Shown piece by piece: positions 42,798-50,610 of a stretch of 64,000 bases of DNA. The position numbers were made by a program, and so were the translations under genes. The notes under the pieces are model-generated. The model ran no database searches. It worked only from the letters and a program-made list of their open reading frames with translations, and was not told the origin of the DNA. Origin of the DNA: Tyzzerella sp. (GTDB lineage: Bacteria; Bacillota; Clostridia; Lachnospirales; Anaerotignaceae); NCBI GenBank assembly GCA_019415525.1, contig DXZA01000067.1, forward strand, positions 248,001 to 312,000, written 5' to 3'. Each line of letters starts with the position of its first letter. Positions within the stretch are counted from its first letter, which is position 1.

Positions 42798-45623
42798 ATG
42801 AAAAGTTTTTTCGAAAGACTTTCAGAACTTTTTAAAAGCAGAATATTCATAGTCTTTTGTGGAATATGTGTACTTTTTTCTATACTTGTGCTAAGACTTT
42901 TCTACCTTCAAATATTAAATGGCGAACAGTATCAGCAAGACCTTAAAACAAGTATAATGAACTCTGTTACAATACCTGCTTCTAGAGGTTGCATATATGA
43001 TAGATACGGCAGACCTCTTGCAGTAAATGAAGTTGCATTTTCTGTAAAAATAGACGATAGTATAGATGTTGATTTTGGAAACTCAAGAAATAGTATTCTT
43101 AATAAGATAGCAGAACAGATTTTTTCTAGAGGTTTAACATTAGAAAGTACTCTACCTATATCCGATTCAGCTAATCCAGAATTTCTCTTTAACAATGATA
43201 AAAACGCAGAAAAAGAGTGGAAAGAATCTATAGGACTACAAAAATCTGACTTGGATATGAATGCTTCAGATACTCTTAATTATCTTTATGAAAAATATGA
43301 AATAAACAGTTCTTATACAGATGAACAAAAAAGAGGTATTGTTTCTTTGGCATTAGGCTCATCTGATAAAAACCTTATGCTTATAAATCTTATAAATATT
43401 CTTAGAACAAACCAAGAAGAAATATATGGTGATGTACCTATTTCAGTATCAGAGCCATATTCATTTATGTTTGATGGCAATGAAAAGAAAGAAGAATCTT
43501 GGAAACAAGGTGTAGGTATGTCTGATGAAGAACTTAAATATTCTGCTGATGAAACAATGGATTATCTTGTAGATTATTTTGGTATAGCAAAAGGTCTTCC
43601 AGAAAGTATTAAGAGAGATATGGTTTCATTAAAATATTCTCTTTATCTTATACGTTATAAAAAATATCAGCCTGTAACAGCAGCATTAGATGTTAGTGAT
43701 AAAACTATTGCTGTTATAGAAGAAAATCAGGATTCTTTACCTGGAGTTACAATAGATACAGATTCTTTACGTGTATATCCTGATGGAGAATATTTTGCTC
43801 ATATAACAGGATATATAAGAACAATATCAGCTGAAGAATATGAAGAATACTCTCAATATAAAAATTCTGATGGTTCAAATATATACTCTTTAAATGATAT
43901 AATTGGAAAAACAGGTATTGAAAAAGTTGAAGAGCTTAATCTTAATGGTCTAGACGGTGAAATGCTTGTTGAAGTAGATAGTGTAGGACGCCGTATAAAT
44001 ACAATAGAAACAAAAGAACCTGTAAGTGGTAAAGATGTTTTTCTTACAATAGACAAAAACCTTCAAATGGTAGCCTTTGATGCTTTAGAAAAATATCTTG
44101 CACAAGTACAAATTGTTCGTCTTACAACAGGTTCATCAAAAGATTCTATTGTTTCTTCAACAGAGCTTTTTATAACTATGGTAGAAAGTAATAATATATC
44201 AACAAAAAGTATACTTAAATCGGAAACTGGTGACCAAAAAGTTGTAAAAGATATTATTATGTCACATAATGCACAGCTTTCTGTTGATAACAGCGAAGAT
44301 ATTGAAGCTGCAAAAACAATATTAGTAAATTGTATAGAAAGCGGCGAAGTTTCTTTGCGTCAACTTACACTTATTCTTTTTGAACAAGGTGTAATAACTG
44401 GAGATGAAGAATATATAAACAGTGTAAGAAGCGGTTCTAAATCTCCTCTTACAGTTGTTATAGAAAAATTAAGAACTCTTGACCTTAGACCTTATGAAAC
44501 AGGAATTGACCCTTGTACAGGTTCTGTTGTTGTATCACAGGTTGATAGTGGTGAAGTCCTTGCTCTTGTAACATATCCATCATATGATAATAATAGACTT
44601 GTAAATACTTTTGATAATGAATACTATAACAGTCTTCTTCAAGACCCATCAACACCACTTGTAAATAGACCTGTAAGCGAGAAAAAAGCACCTGGTTCTA
44701 CACTTAAAATGGTTACTGCTCTTGCTGGTCTTGAATCAGGAGTAATTTCACCATATACAACTATAACTGATACTGGTACATTTACAAAAGCAGGTTGGCC
44801 TTATGCTAAATGTTGGGCAGCTAGCTCTGGTGCTCATGGTTCAATAAACGTTTCACAAGCTCTTGAAGTTTCATGTAACTTCTATTTCTATGAAACAATG
44901 TATAGAATGGGAAATGCACAAGAAGATACTACACTTAATAGTATAAATACATTAAATGAATATATGGCTATATTTGGACTTAATAATTATACAGGTATAG
45001 AAATCGGCGAAACTATGCCTAATATGGCATCGGCAGAATATAAAGAAAGAACTGTAAAATCACAAAATCCTGATGCAAGCTCAAGCCAAACAAGATGGAC
45101 TGATGGTGATTCAATTCGTGCCGGTATAGGTCAGTCTGTAAACAACTTTACATCTGCAAATATGGCTAAATATATAGCTACTCTTGCAAATGGTGGAACA
45201 CTCTATAAAATGCACATTATAGATAAAGTTTCAAACCCTGATGGAACATTGTTTGAAGAGGCAGCTGAAGTTATAGAAAATATTCATGAGTTTGACGAAA
45301 AAAATATTGAAGCTGTATATGAAGGTATGAGACTTGTTACACAAGGTTCTGAAGGAACTCTTAGAAATGCATTTAGAGATTTTCCTATATCTGTTGCTGC
45401 AAAATCTGGTACAGCCCAACAATCACAGCTTAGAAGCGACCATACTCTTTTTGTTGGATTTGCACCTTATGAAAATCCACAAATTTCAATTGCAGTAATG
45501 GTTCCTTTCGGAGATTCTTCTGTTTCACCGGCACCAGCTATAGCAAAAGAGGTTATTGCAGAATATATGGGTCTTAATTATGAACCTACAAATAATTATA
45601 TGGAAAATGTACTCGCAGAGTAA
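42798..45623 (+). CDS. Elongasome penicillin-binding protein 2-type transpeptidase, long form
   Basis: 941 residues, longer than the usual 600-700. One N-terminal helix (about 18-38) is followed by the dimerisation domain with TIPASRGCIYDRYGRPLAVN. Extra sequence, Asp/Glu/Ser rich, lies at about 105-260 and again at about 425-570, between FLTIDKNLQMVAFDALEKYL and the catalytic domain. Active-site motifs: SxxK S634-T-L-K637 in APGSTLKM, SxN at 692-694 (SCN), KSGT at 869-872. It crosslinks lateral-wall peptidoglycan with RodA. The insertions seem usual in Lachnospiraceae from memory, but their role is unknown. The start follows AAGGAGG. Confidence 0.92.
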   Translation: MKSFFERLSELFKSRIFIVFCGICVLFSILVLRLFYLQILNGEQYQQDLKTSIMNSVTIPASRGCIYDRYGRPLAVNEVAFSVKIDDSIDVDFGNSRNSILNKIAEQIFSRGLTLESTLPISDSANPEFLFNNDKNAEKEWKESIGLQKSDLDMNASDTLNYLYEKYEINSSYTDEQKRGIVSLALGSSDKNLMLINLINILRTNQEEIYGDVPISVSEPYSFMFDGNEKKEESWKQGVGMSDEELKYSADETMDYLVDYFGIAKGLPESIKRDMVSLKYSLYLIRYKKYQPVTAALDVSDKTIAVIEENQDSLPGVTIDTDSLRVYPDGEYFAHITGYIRTISAEEYEEYSQYKNSDGSNIYSLNDIIGKTGIEKVEELNLNGLDGEMLVEVDSVGRRINTIETKEPVSGKDVFLTIDKNLQMVAFDALEKYLAQVQIVRLTTGSSKDSIVSSTELFITMVESNNISTKSILKSETGDQKVVKDIIMSHNAQLSVDNSEDIEAAKTILVNCIESGEVSLRQLTLILFEQGVITGDEEYINSVRSGSKSPLTVVIEKLRTLDLRPYETGIDPCTGSVVVSQVDSGEVLALVTYPSYDNNRLVNTFDNEYYNSLLQDPSTPLVNRPVSEKKAPGSTLKMVTALAGLESGVISPYTTITDTGTFTKAGWPYAKCWAASSGAHGSINVSQALEVSCNFYFYETMYRMGNAQEDTTLNSINTLNEYMAIFGLNNYTGIEIGETMPNMASAEYKERTVKSQNPDASSSQTRWTDGDSIRAGIGQSVNNFTSANMAKYIATLANGGTLYKMHIIDKVSNPDGTLFEEAAEVIENIHEFDEKNIEAVYEGMRLVTQGSEGTLRNAFRDFPISVAAKSGTAQQSQLRSDHTLFVGFAPYENPQISIAVMVPFGDSSVSPAPAIAKEVIAEYMGLNYEPTNNYMENVLAE

Positions 45624-45638
45624 AAAGGAGTGGCAAAA

Positions 45639-46268
45639 ATGAATATAGATAACTGTGTTGTTTTCAAGGGTATTGGCAAAGATATTGCTCTTATACTTTC
45701 TGAAACTGTATCATTTGAAGATATAAAAAAAACTCTCACAAAAAAAATAGAAGCATCATCAAAATTTTTTGATGGTGTTACAACTAGTATAACATTAAAA
45801 GGTAGAGAGCTTTCAGAAAATGAAGAAAGAGAAATTATAGATATAATCTCTGAAAAAGGAAATATAAATATATCTTTTTTAAAAACAGACACAGATACAT
45901 CATCTTCACAGAAAATTATACAAAATGCTATGCCTGATTGTAGCTTTACTAAATATCACAAAGGTTCTATACGCTCAGGTCAAGTTCTTGAATTTGAAGG
46001 AAGTATAGTAATAATTGGTGATATAAACCCTGGAGCTATGGTAAAAGCAACAGGAAATATAACTGTTTTGGGTCAGCTTAAAGGAATAGCTCATGCAGGT
46101 TGTAATGGGGATAGAACTGCATTTGTATCTGCAATATACATGGTTCCTGTTCAACTTAGAATAGCTGACATAATAACAGTTTTTCCTGAAGAAAATATTC
46201 GTGGGGAAAAACCTGTTGAATTTGCATATATAGAAGATGGTCAAATTTATGTAAGACCTCTTAACTGA
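45639..46268 (+). CDS. minC: Septum-site-determining protein MinC
   Basis: 209 residues from the ATG at 45639; a GTG nine bases earlier lies inside the AAGGAG ribosome site and is rejected. The N-terminal domain (1-95) is divergent. The C-terminal beta-helix (about 105-209) has SIRSGQVLEFEGSIVIIGDINPGAMVKATGNITVLGQLKGIAHAG, the diagnostic MinC pattern. It blocks FtsZ assembly away from midcell when held at the membrane by MinD. It is followed by a 160-nt gap before minD. Confidence 0.95.
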   Translation: MNIDNCVVFKGIGKDIALILSETVSFEDIKKTLTKKIEASSKFFDGVTTSITLKGRELSENEEREIIDIISEKGNINISFLKTDTDTSSSQKIIQNAMPDCSFTKYHKGSIRSGQVLEFEGSIVIIGDINPGAMVKATGNITVLGQLKGIAHAGCNGDRTAFVSAIYMVPVQLRIADIITVFPEENIRGEKPVEFAYIEDGQIYVRPLN

Positions 46269-46310
46269 TACTGTATTATATTGATGCTGCCTGTTATTTT
46301 TTGAGATTTT

Positions 46311-46362
46311 TTAACAAAATTTGCTTAAAAAAATTCGTGCAAATTTTTAAAATTTTTGTTAA
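46311..46362 (+). repeat. Inverted repeat in the minC-minD gap
   Basis: TTAACAAAATTTGC (46311-46324) faces GCAAAT...TTTTGTTAA (46339-46362); outer arms TTAACAAAA/TTTTGTTAA and inner TTTGC/GCAAA pair. No T tract follows to make it a classical terminator. It could be an operator or an mRNA processing site. Confidence 0.55.
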
Positions 46363-46428
46363 TATATATTTATTAAAGTAGAAAAGTATAAAAAAATACC
46401 TTCTATATTATTGAGAGGAGTAGCATAA

Positions 46429-47226
46429 ATGAGTGAAGTAATAGTAATTACAAGTGGAAAAGGTGGAGTTGGTAAAACAACAACTACTGCAAACCTTGGT
46501 TGTGGTCTTGCTCTTTCTGGAAAGAAAGTTGCACTTGTTGACGCAGATATCGGACTTAGAAATCTTGATGTTGTTATGGGTCTTGAAAATAGAATAGTAT
46601 ATGACCTTGTTGATGTTGTAGAAGGAAACTGCCGTTTAAAACAAGCTCTTATAAAAGATAAACGTTATGATGGTCTTTTTCTTCTCCCTGCTGCACAAAC
46701 AAGAGATAAAGATGCTGTAACACCAGAACAAATGCAAAAGCTTTGTGATAATCTTAAAGAAGAAGGCTTTGATTACATAATAATGGACTGCCCTGCCGGT
46801 ATCGAACAAGGATTTAAAAATGCTATTGCAGGTGCTGATAGAGCTATTGTAGTAACAACACCTGAAGTTTCAGCTGTAAGAGATGCTGATAGAATAATAG
46901 GTCTTCTTGAAGCAAATGGTCTTAATAATCCAACACTTATATTAAATAGATTAAGACTTGATATGGTAAAACGTGGAGATATGATGTCTATTGATGATGT
47001 TACAGAAATTCTTGCAATAGATATACTTGGTGTTGTACCTGATGATGAAAGTATTGTTATATCAACAAATAAAGGTGAACCTGCTGTTACAATAGAAACT
47101 TCAAAAGCAGGACAAGCTTATCGTAATATAACTAAAAGAATTATGGGTGAAGATATACCTCTTATGTCTTTAGAAGAAGAACCGGAAGGAATAGTTGAAA
47201 AATTCAAAAAATTATTCCGTCGATAA
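46429..47226 (+). CDS. minD: Septum-site-determining ATPase MinD
   Basis: 265 residues. The deviant Walker A is GKGGVGKTTTTANLG (10-24), the switch I region ALVDADIGLRNLDVVMGLENRIVYD, Walker B DYIIMDCPAGIEQGF, and the C-terminal membrane-binding amphipathic helix GIVEKFKKLFRR. It binds membranes with ATP and recruits MinC, and MinE releases it. It begins after GAGAGGAG and precedes minE by 22 nt. Confidence 0.97.
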   Translation: MSEVIVITSGKGGVGKTTTTANLGCGLALSGKKVALVDADIGLRNLDVVMGLENRIVYDLVDVVEGNCRLKQALIKDKRYDGLFLLPAAQTRDKDAVTPEQMQKLCDNLKEEGFDYIIMDCPAGIEQGFKNAIAGADRAIVVTTPEVSAVRDADRIIGLLEANGLNNPTLILNRLRLDMVKRGDMMSIDDVTEILAIDILGVVPDDESIVISTNKGEPAVTIETSKAGQAYRNITKRIMGEDIPLMSLEEEPEGIVEKFKKLFRR

Positions 47227-47248
47227 TTATTAAGGATGTGTATTTATA

Positions 47249-47536
47249 ATGGATTTTTTAAGTTTTTTTAAAAAGAAGGAAGGTACAGCTTCAAAAAATG
47301 TTGCCAAGGATAGATTAAAACTTGTTCTTGTCCACGACAGAGTAAACTGTTCATCACAGGTTCTTGAAATGCTCAAAACAGATATTATAAAAGTAATATC
47401 AAACTATATGGAAATTGATGAAGAAGAACTTGATATTCAGATTACACAGACACAATCAGAGGAAAATAACGGGACTGTTCCTGTATTATATGCAAACATA
47501 CCTATAAAGAGTATGAGAAAATCAAATCACGATTAA
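47249..47536 (+). CDS. minE: Cell division topological specificity factor MinE
   Basis: 95 residues. The N-terminal membrane-targeting segment MDFLSFFKKKEGTASKNVAKDRLKLVLVHDR and the beta-rich dimer domain (LEMLKTDIIKVISNYMEIDEEELDIQITQ) match MinE. It stimulates MinD ATPase and sets the pole-to-pole or polar gradient. Its presence with MinC and MinD means this organism has a full oscillator-type Min set, as several clostridia do, not DivIVA/MinJ-only placement. Confidence 0.95.
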   Translation: MDFLSFFKKKEGTASKNVAKDRLKLVLVHDRVNCSSQVLEMLKTDIIKVISNYMEIDEEELDIQITQTQSEENNGTVPVLYANIPIKSMRKSNHD

Positions 47537-47673
47537 TATTTTTGCATATAGACCATTTGTATATATTGTATATTTTATATGCATTTTTTTATATATCTTT
47601 ATATACTTAAAACATTATTATTTGGCAACTTGTAGTAATTTATTGCAAGTTTTATACAAAAAAATTTACTTTT

Positions 47674-47706
47674 AGCAGAGTGATTTTTATTGCTCTGCTT
47701 TATTAT
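47674..47706 (+). terminator. Probable terminator after minE
   Basis: AGCAGAG / CTCTGCT with an AT loop, followed by TTATTATTTCT. It overlaps the rodA promoter, so the min genes and rodA may be separate transcripts. Confidence 0.6.
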
Positions 47707-47718
47707 TTCTATTATAAT
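47690..47718 (+). promoter_or_regulatory. Probable sigma-A promoter of rodA-mgsA
   Basis: TTGCTC (47690-47695), a 17-nt spacer and a perfect TATAAT (47713-47718), 37 nt before the rodA start. Confidence 0.65.
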
Positions 47719-47754
47719 ATTAATGGGGTAGTTTTAAAACAACGGAGGTATATA

Positions 47755-48897
47755 ATGGACTTAAAAAAACACCTTGCCAGTTTAGACTACTGGATAATAA
47801 TTGCAGTATGCATACTTTCCATTTTTGGTATAATATGCATAGGAAGTGCAACCCATATAAACTTAGGTGAATCCATGAGTACATTTTACTCACAGATTGC
47901 TTGGTTTATAATAGGTATAGGTCTTTTAATTTTTGCCAGCCAAGTTGACTACGAATTCTTTTCTGATTTTTATAAAACATTTTATATTATAAATATAGTC
48001 CTTCTTATAGCTGTACTTATTATAGGTAGAGAAGTAAACGGTGCAAAAAGATGGATTTATATTGGGCCTGCAAGTATACAGCCCTCAGAATTTACAAAAA
48101 TAATAATGATATTCTGTCTGGCAAAATTTATAGTTAAAAATAAAGATGAAATGTATCGAATACCAACACTTATAAAAATATGTGTATTTGCTATTGTTCC
48201 TGTAATACTTATACAGGCACAACCATCTTTATCTGCAAGTCTTGTTTCAATAGCTGTACTTCTTATAGAACTTTTTGTAGCAGGACTAAGTTTTAAAATA
48301 ATATCTCGATGTTTAGCCATTGGAGTTCCTTCCATAGGTCTTATTTTATGGGATATAAGCAGAGAAAATCATTTATTTGTTGATAAAATATTACAGCCAC
48401 ATCAGATAAGCAGAATAGAGGCATTCATTTATCCTGAAAAAAATCCAGATACTTATTATCAGACACTTAAATCAATAAGTGCCATAGGTTCTGGTCAACT
48501 TCATGGTAAAGGTCTTTATGAAGGTACTTTAAATCAATTAAGCTATCTTCCAGAACCACATAATGACTTTATTTTTTCTGTTATAGGTGAAGAATTTGGT
48601 TTTATAGGCTGTATATTAGTTTTGGCACTTCTTATTTTTATAATATTTAGATGTATAATTATTGCATTATCTGCAAGAGATTTATTCAGTCAGTTAGTAG
48701 CATCAGGAATAGCCGGTATGTTTGCTTTTCAAACATTTGTTAATGCCGGTGTTGCAACAGGTATAATGCCTAATACAGGTATGCCCTTACCTTTTGTTAG
48801 TTACGGCGGAAGCTCTATGTGGATGAATATGCTTTCGATAGGATTAGTACTAAATATAGGACTAAAAAATTCAAAATCATTATTTGAGGGGGTTTAA
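47755..48897 (+). CDS. rodA: Peptidoglycan glycosyltransferase RodA (SEDS family)
   Basis: 380 residues from the ATG at 47755 after CGGAGG; earlier in-frame starts lie in the promoter region. It has about ten membrane helices. SEDS landmarks are GAKRWIYIGPASIQPSEFTKI, the extracellular loop Q-HQISRIEAFIYPEKNPDTYYQ, LPEPHNDFIFSVIGEEFGFIG with the catalytic-region Asp/Glu, and the C-terminal NTGMPLPFVSYGGSS. It polymerises glycan strands with the PBP2 of the same cluster. Placement with mre genes favours RodA over FtsW. Confidence 0.94.
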   Translation: MDLKKHLASLDYWIIIAVCILSIFGIICIGSATHINLGESMSTFYSQIAWFIIGIGLLIFASQVDYEFFSDFYKTFYIINIVLLIAVLIIGREVNGAKRWIYIGPASIQPSEFTKIIMIFCLAKFIVKNKDEMYRIPTLIKICVFAIVPVILIQAQPSLSASLVSIAVLLIELFVAGLSFKIISRCLAIGVPSIGLILWDISRENHLFVDKILQPHQISRIEAFIYPEKNPDTYYQTLKSISAIGSGQLHGKGLYEGTLNQLSYLPEPHNDFIFSVIGEEFGFIGCILVLALLIFIIFRCIIIALSARDLFSQLVASGIAGMFAFQTFVNAGVATGIMPNTGMPLPFVSYGGSSMWMNMLSIGLVLNIGLKNSKSLFEGV

Positions 48898-48899
48898 AC

Positions 48900-49295
48900 A
48901 TGAACGTAGCTCTTATAGCACACGACAATAAAAAGAAACTTATGGAAAATCTCTGTATAGCTTACAGACATATTTTATGCAAACACAATCTTTTTGCAAC
49001 AGGAACAACAGGCCGACTTGTAGAAGAAACAGCTAATCTTGTTGTACACAAATATCTTGCAGGACATCTTGGAGGAGAACAACAACTTGGTTCTCAAGTT
49101 GCAAATAATGATATAGACCTTGTAATATTCCTTCGTGACCCTGTTACTGCAAAAACATATGAACCAGATATAAATTCTATATTAAGACTTTGTGATGTTC
49201 ATAATATACCATTAGCAACAAATCTTGCAACAGCAGAACTTCTTCTTTTAGCTCTTGATAGAGGCGACCTTGACTGGAGAAATGTGGTAAGATAA
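48900..49295 (+). CDS. mgsA: Methylglyoxal synthase
   Basis: 131 residues, full length. It turns dihydroxyacetone phosphate into methylglyoxal and phosphate, relieving sugar-phosphate stress. The start MNVALIAHDNKKKLM, the phosphate-binding loop TGTTGRLV, GGEQQLGSQVANNDIDLVIFLRDP with the catalytic Asp, and IPLATNLATAELLL are all present. It begins 2 nt after the rodA stop and is thus cotranscribed. That placement is common in clostridia although the functional link is unclear. Confidence 0.96.
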   Translation: MNVALIAHDNKKKLMENLCIAYRHILCKHNLFATGTTGRLVEETANLVVHKYLAGHLGGEQQLGSQVANNDIDLVIFLRDPVTAKTYEPDINSILRLCDVHNIPLATNLATAELLLLALDRGDLDWRNVVR

Positions 49296-49297
49296 TT

Positions 49298-49588
49298 ATG
49301 AATTTAGCATTAAAAATCATTATTATATATTATATAGTAATTAACATCATATTATTTTTTATGATGGGTGCAGATAAAAATTTTGCAAAGAAAAATAAAA
49401 GAAGGATACCAGAAGCAAATCTTTTTCTTGTATCACTTCTTGGTGGTTCTTTAGGTGGTTTTATAGGAATGAAATTATTCCGTCATAAAACAAAAAAACC
49501 TGCTTTTTATGCAATATATTCTGTTTCACTTATAATGCATTGTATAATATTATATTTTATTTTTAAAAATTTTATTATAGTAAAATAA
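49298..49588 (+). CDS. DUF1294 small membrane protein
   Basis: 96 residues with about three helices. The core MMGADKNFAKKNKRRIPEANLFLVSLLGGSLGGFIGMKLFRHKTKKPAF is the DUF1294 signature. The function is unknown. It begins 2 nt after mgsA and ends in a strong terminator, so it is the last gene of the rodA transcript. Confidence 0.9.
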   Translation: MNLALKIIIIYYIVINIILFFMMGADKNFAKKNKRRIPEANLFLVSLLGGSLGGFIGMKLFRHKTKKPAFYAIYSVSLIMHCIILYFIFKNFIIVK

Positions 49589-49623
49589 AAAGCCAAAGCA
49601 TTTTATATGCTTTGGCTTTTTTT
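49587..49623. terminator. Bidirectional terminator between the DUF1294 gene and ribU
   Basis: AAAAAGCCAAAGCA / TGCTTTGGCTTTTT with a 7-nt loop, flanked by A and T runs, so it can stop both convergent transcripts. Confidence 0.93.
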
Positions 49624-49624
49624 A

Positions 49625-50236
49625 TTATCTATTAAATACAGGTTTTAAAACTTTACAAACTATATATGCAATTGGTGCAACAATAACTGCTTTTAAAAGA
49701 TTGAATGGTGCTATTGAGAATAATATAAGTGTTTTAAAATCAACAACCATTGGTGTTACTCCATTTGCAATATTAACAAACTCTTGTATGTCTGTACCAA
49801 ATGCTTTTGCAAAAGCAGGTATAAGTATATAGTAGTTAAACACACAAGCAACAAATGCCATAAGAACAGCACCTATAACACTACCAATAATAAAGTTTTT
49901 AATTGTATGATTTTTCTTATACATAACACCAATAGGAATAACAAGAGCTATACCTGTAACAAAATTTGCAAGCTCACCAACACCTGCTGTACTTGTTTTA
50001 AAAAGGTGAAGTAAATTTTTTATAAGCTCTATAAGAACCCCTGCTGCCGGTCCCATAGCTACTGTACCAATAATAGCTGGTATATCACTTATATCCATTT
50101 TTAAGAAAAATGGAAATATAGGAAGTGAAATTTCAAACATCATAAGCACTATTGAAACCGCACTTAACATACCAATTTTTACTACCTTTGAAGTATCTGT
50201 TCTTCTTACCTTTACTGCTGCTGTTGTACTACTCAT
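49625..50236 (-). CDS. ribU: Riboflavin ECF transporter substrate-binding component RibU
   Basis: 203 residues with about six membrane helices. The N-terminal KIGMLSAVSIVLMMFEISLPIFPFFLKMDISDIPAIIGTVAMGPAAGVLIELIKNLLHLF is the RibU hallmark (the ECF S-component fold with the FPFFLKMDISDIP loop). It captures riboflavin and works with the shared EcfAA'T module, which is not in this window. Control by an FMN riboswitch with a terminator upstream confirms the substrate. The start follows GGAG. Confidence 0.95.
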   Translation of the reverse strand: MSSTTAAVKVRRTDTSKVVKIGMLSAVSIVLMMFEISLPIFPFFLKMDISDIPAIIGTVAMGPAAGVLIELIKNLLHLFKTSTAGVGELANFVTGIALVIPIGVMYKKNHTIKNFIIGSVIGAVLMAFVACVFNYYILIPAFAKAFGTDIQEFVNIANGVTPMVVDFKTLILFSIAPFNLLKAVIVAPIAYIVCKVLKPVFNR

Positions 50237-50285
50237 CTTTAAATCTCCTCCATTTTTTCTGAATTTTCAAAGCCATTTTTTATAT

Positions 50286-50313
50286 AAAAAAATGACCTGA
50301 AAATCTTCAGGCC
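50286..50313 (-). terminator. Expression-platform terminator of the FMN riboswitch
   Basis: On the minus strand GGCCTGAA-GATT-TTCAGGTC forms a hairpin with one G·U pair followed by ATTTTTTT. It lies between the riboswitch and ribU, so FMN binding should end transcription here. Confidence 0.85.
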
Positions 50314-50376
50314 AAATAAAGCAAAACAAAATGGAAACATGCCAAAAATATATACATGCATGTTACGTTATGTTTT

Positions 50377-50495
50377 CTTCTCCCATCCAGACTATACTGT
50401 CGGTTTTGGAATTTCACCAAATCAGCATTATTTATAAAAAACAACGCTCGTGGACTTTACCACCGGTCGGGAATTACACCCTGCCCTGAAGAATT
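50377..50495 (-). promoter_or_regulatory. FMN riboswitch (RFN element)
   Basis: The minus strand carries the conserved blocks in order: TTCAGGGCAGGGTG, AATTCCCGACCGGTGG, AAAGTCCACGAGC, GATTTGGTGAAATTCC, AAAACCGACAGTATAGTC and TGGATGGGAGAAG, closing the multi-arm junction. Binding of FMN is expected to favour the downstream terminator and lower riboflavin uptake. Confidence 0.98.
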
Positions 50496-50571
50496 TCTTT
50501 TATATTTATATTGACATTATAAAACACAATTATATTTTCGTCAATAGCAGTATATAATTTATAAAAAATAA

Positions 50572-50605
50572 AAAAATGCTGTTTTTTTATAAAAACAGCA
50601 TTTTT
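50572..50605 (-). terminator. Terminator after tex
   Basis: AAAAATGCTGTTTTT / AAAAACAGCATTTTT with a short loop just beyond the tex stop codon; on the minus strand a T-rich run follows. Confidence 0.85.
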
Positions 50606-50610
50606 ATTAT

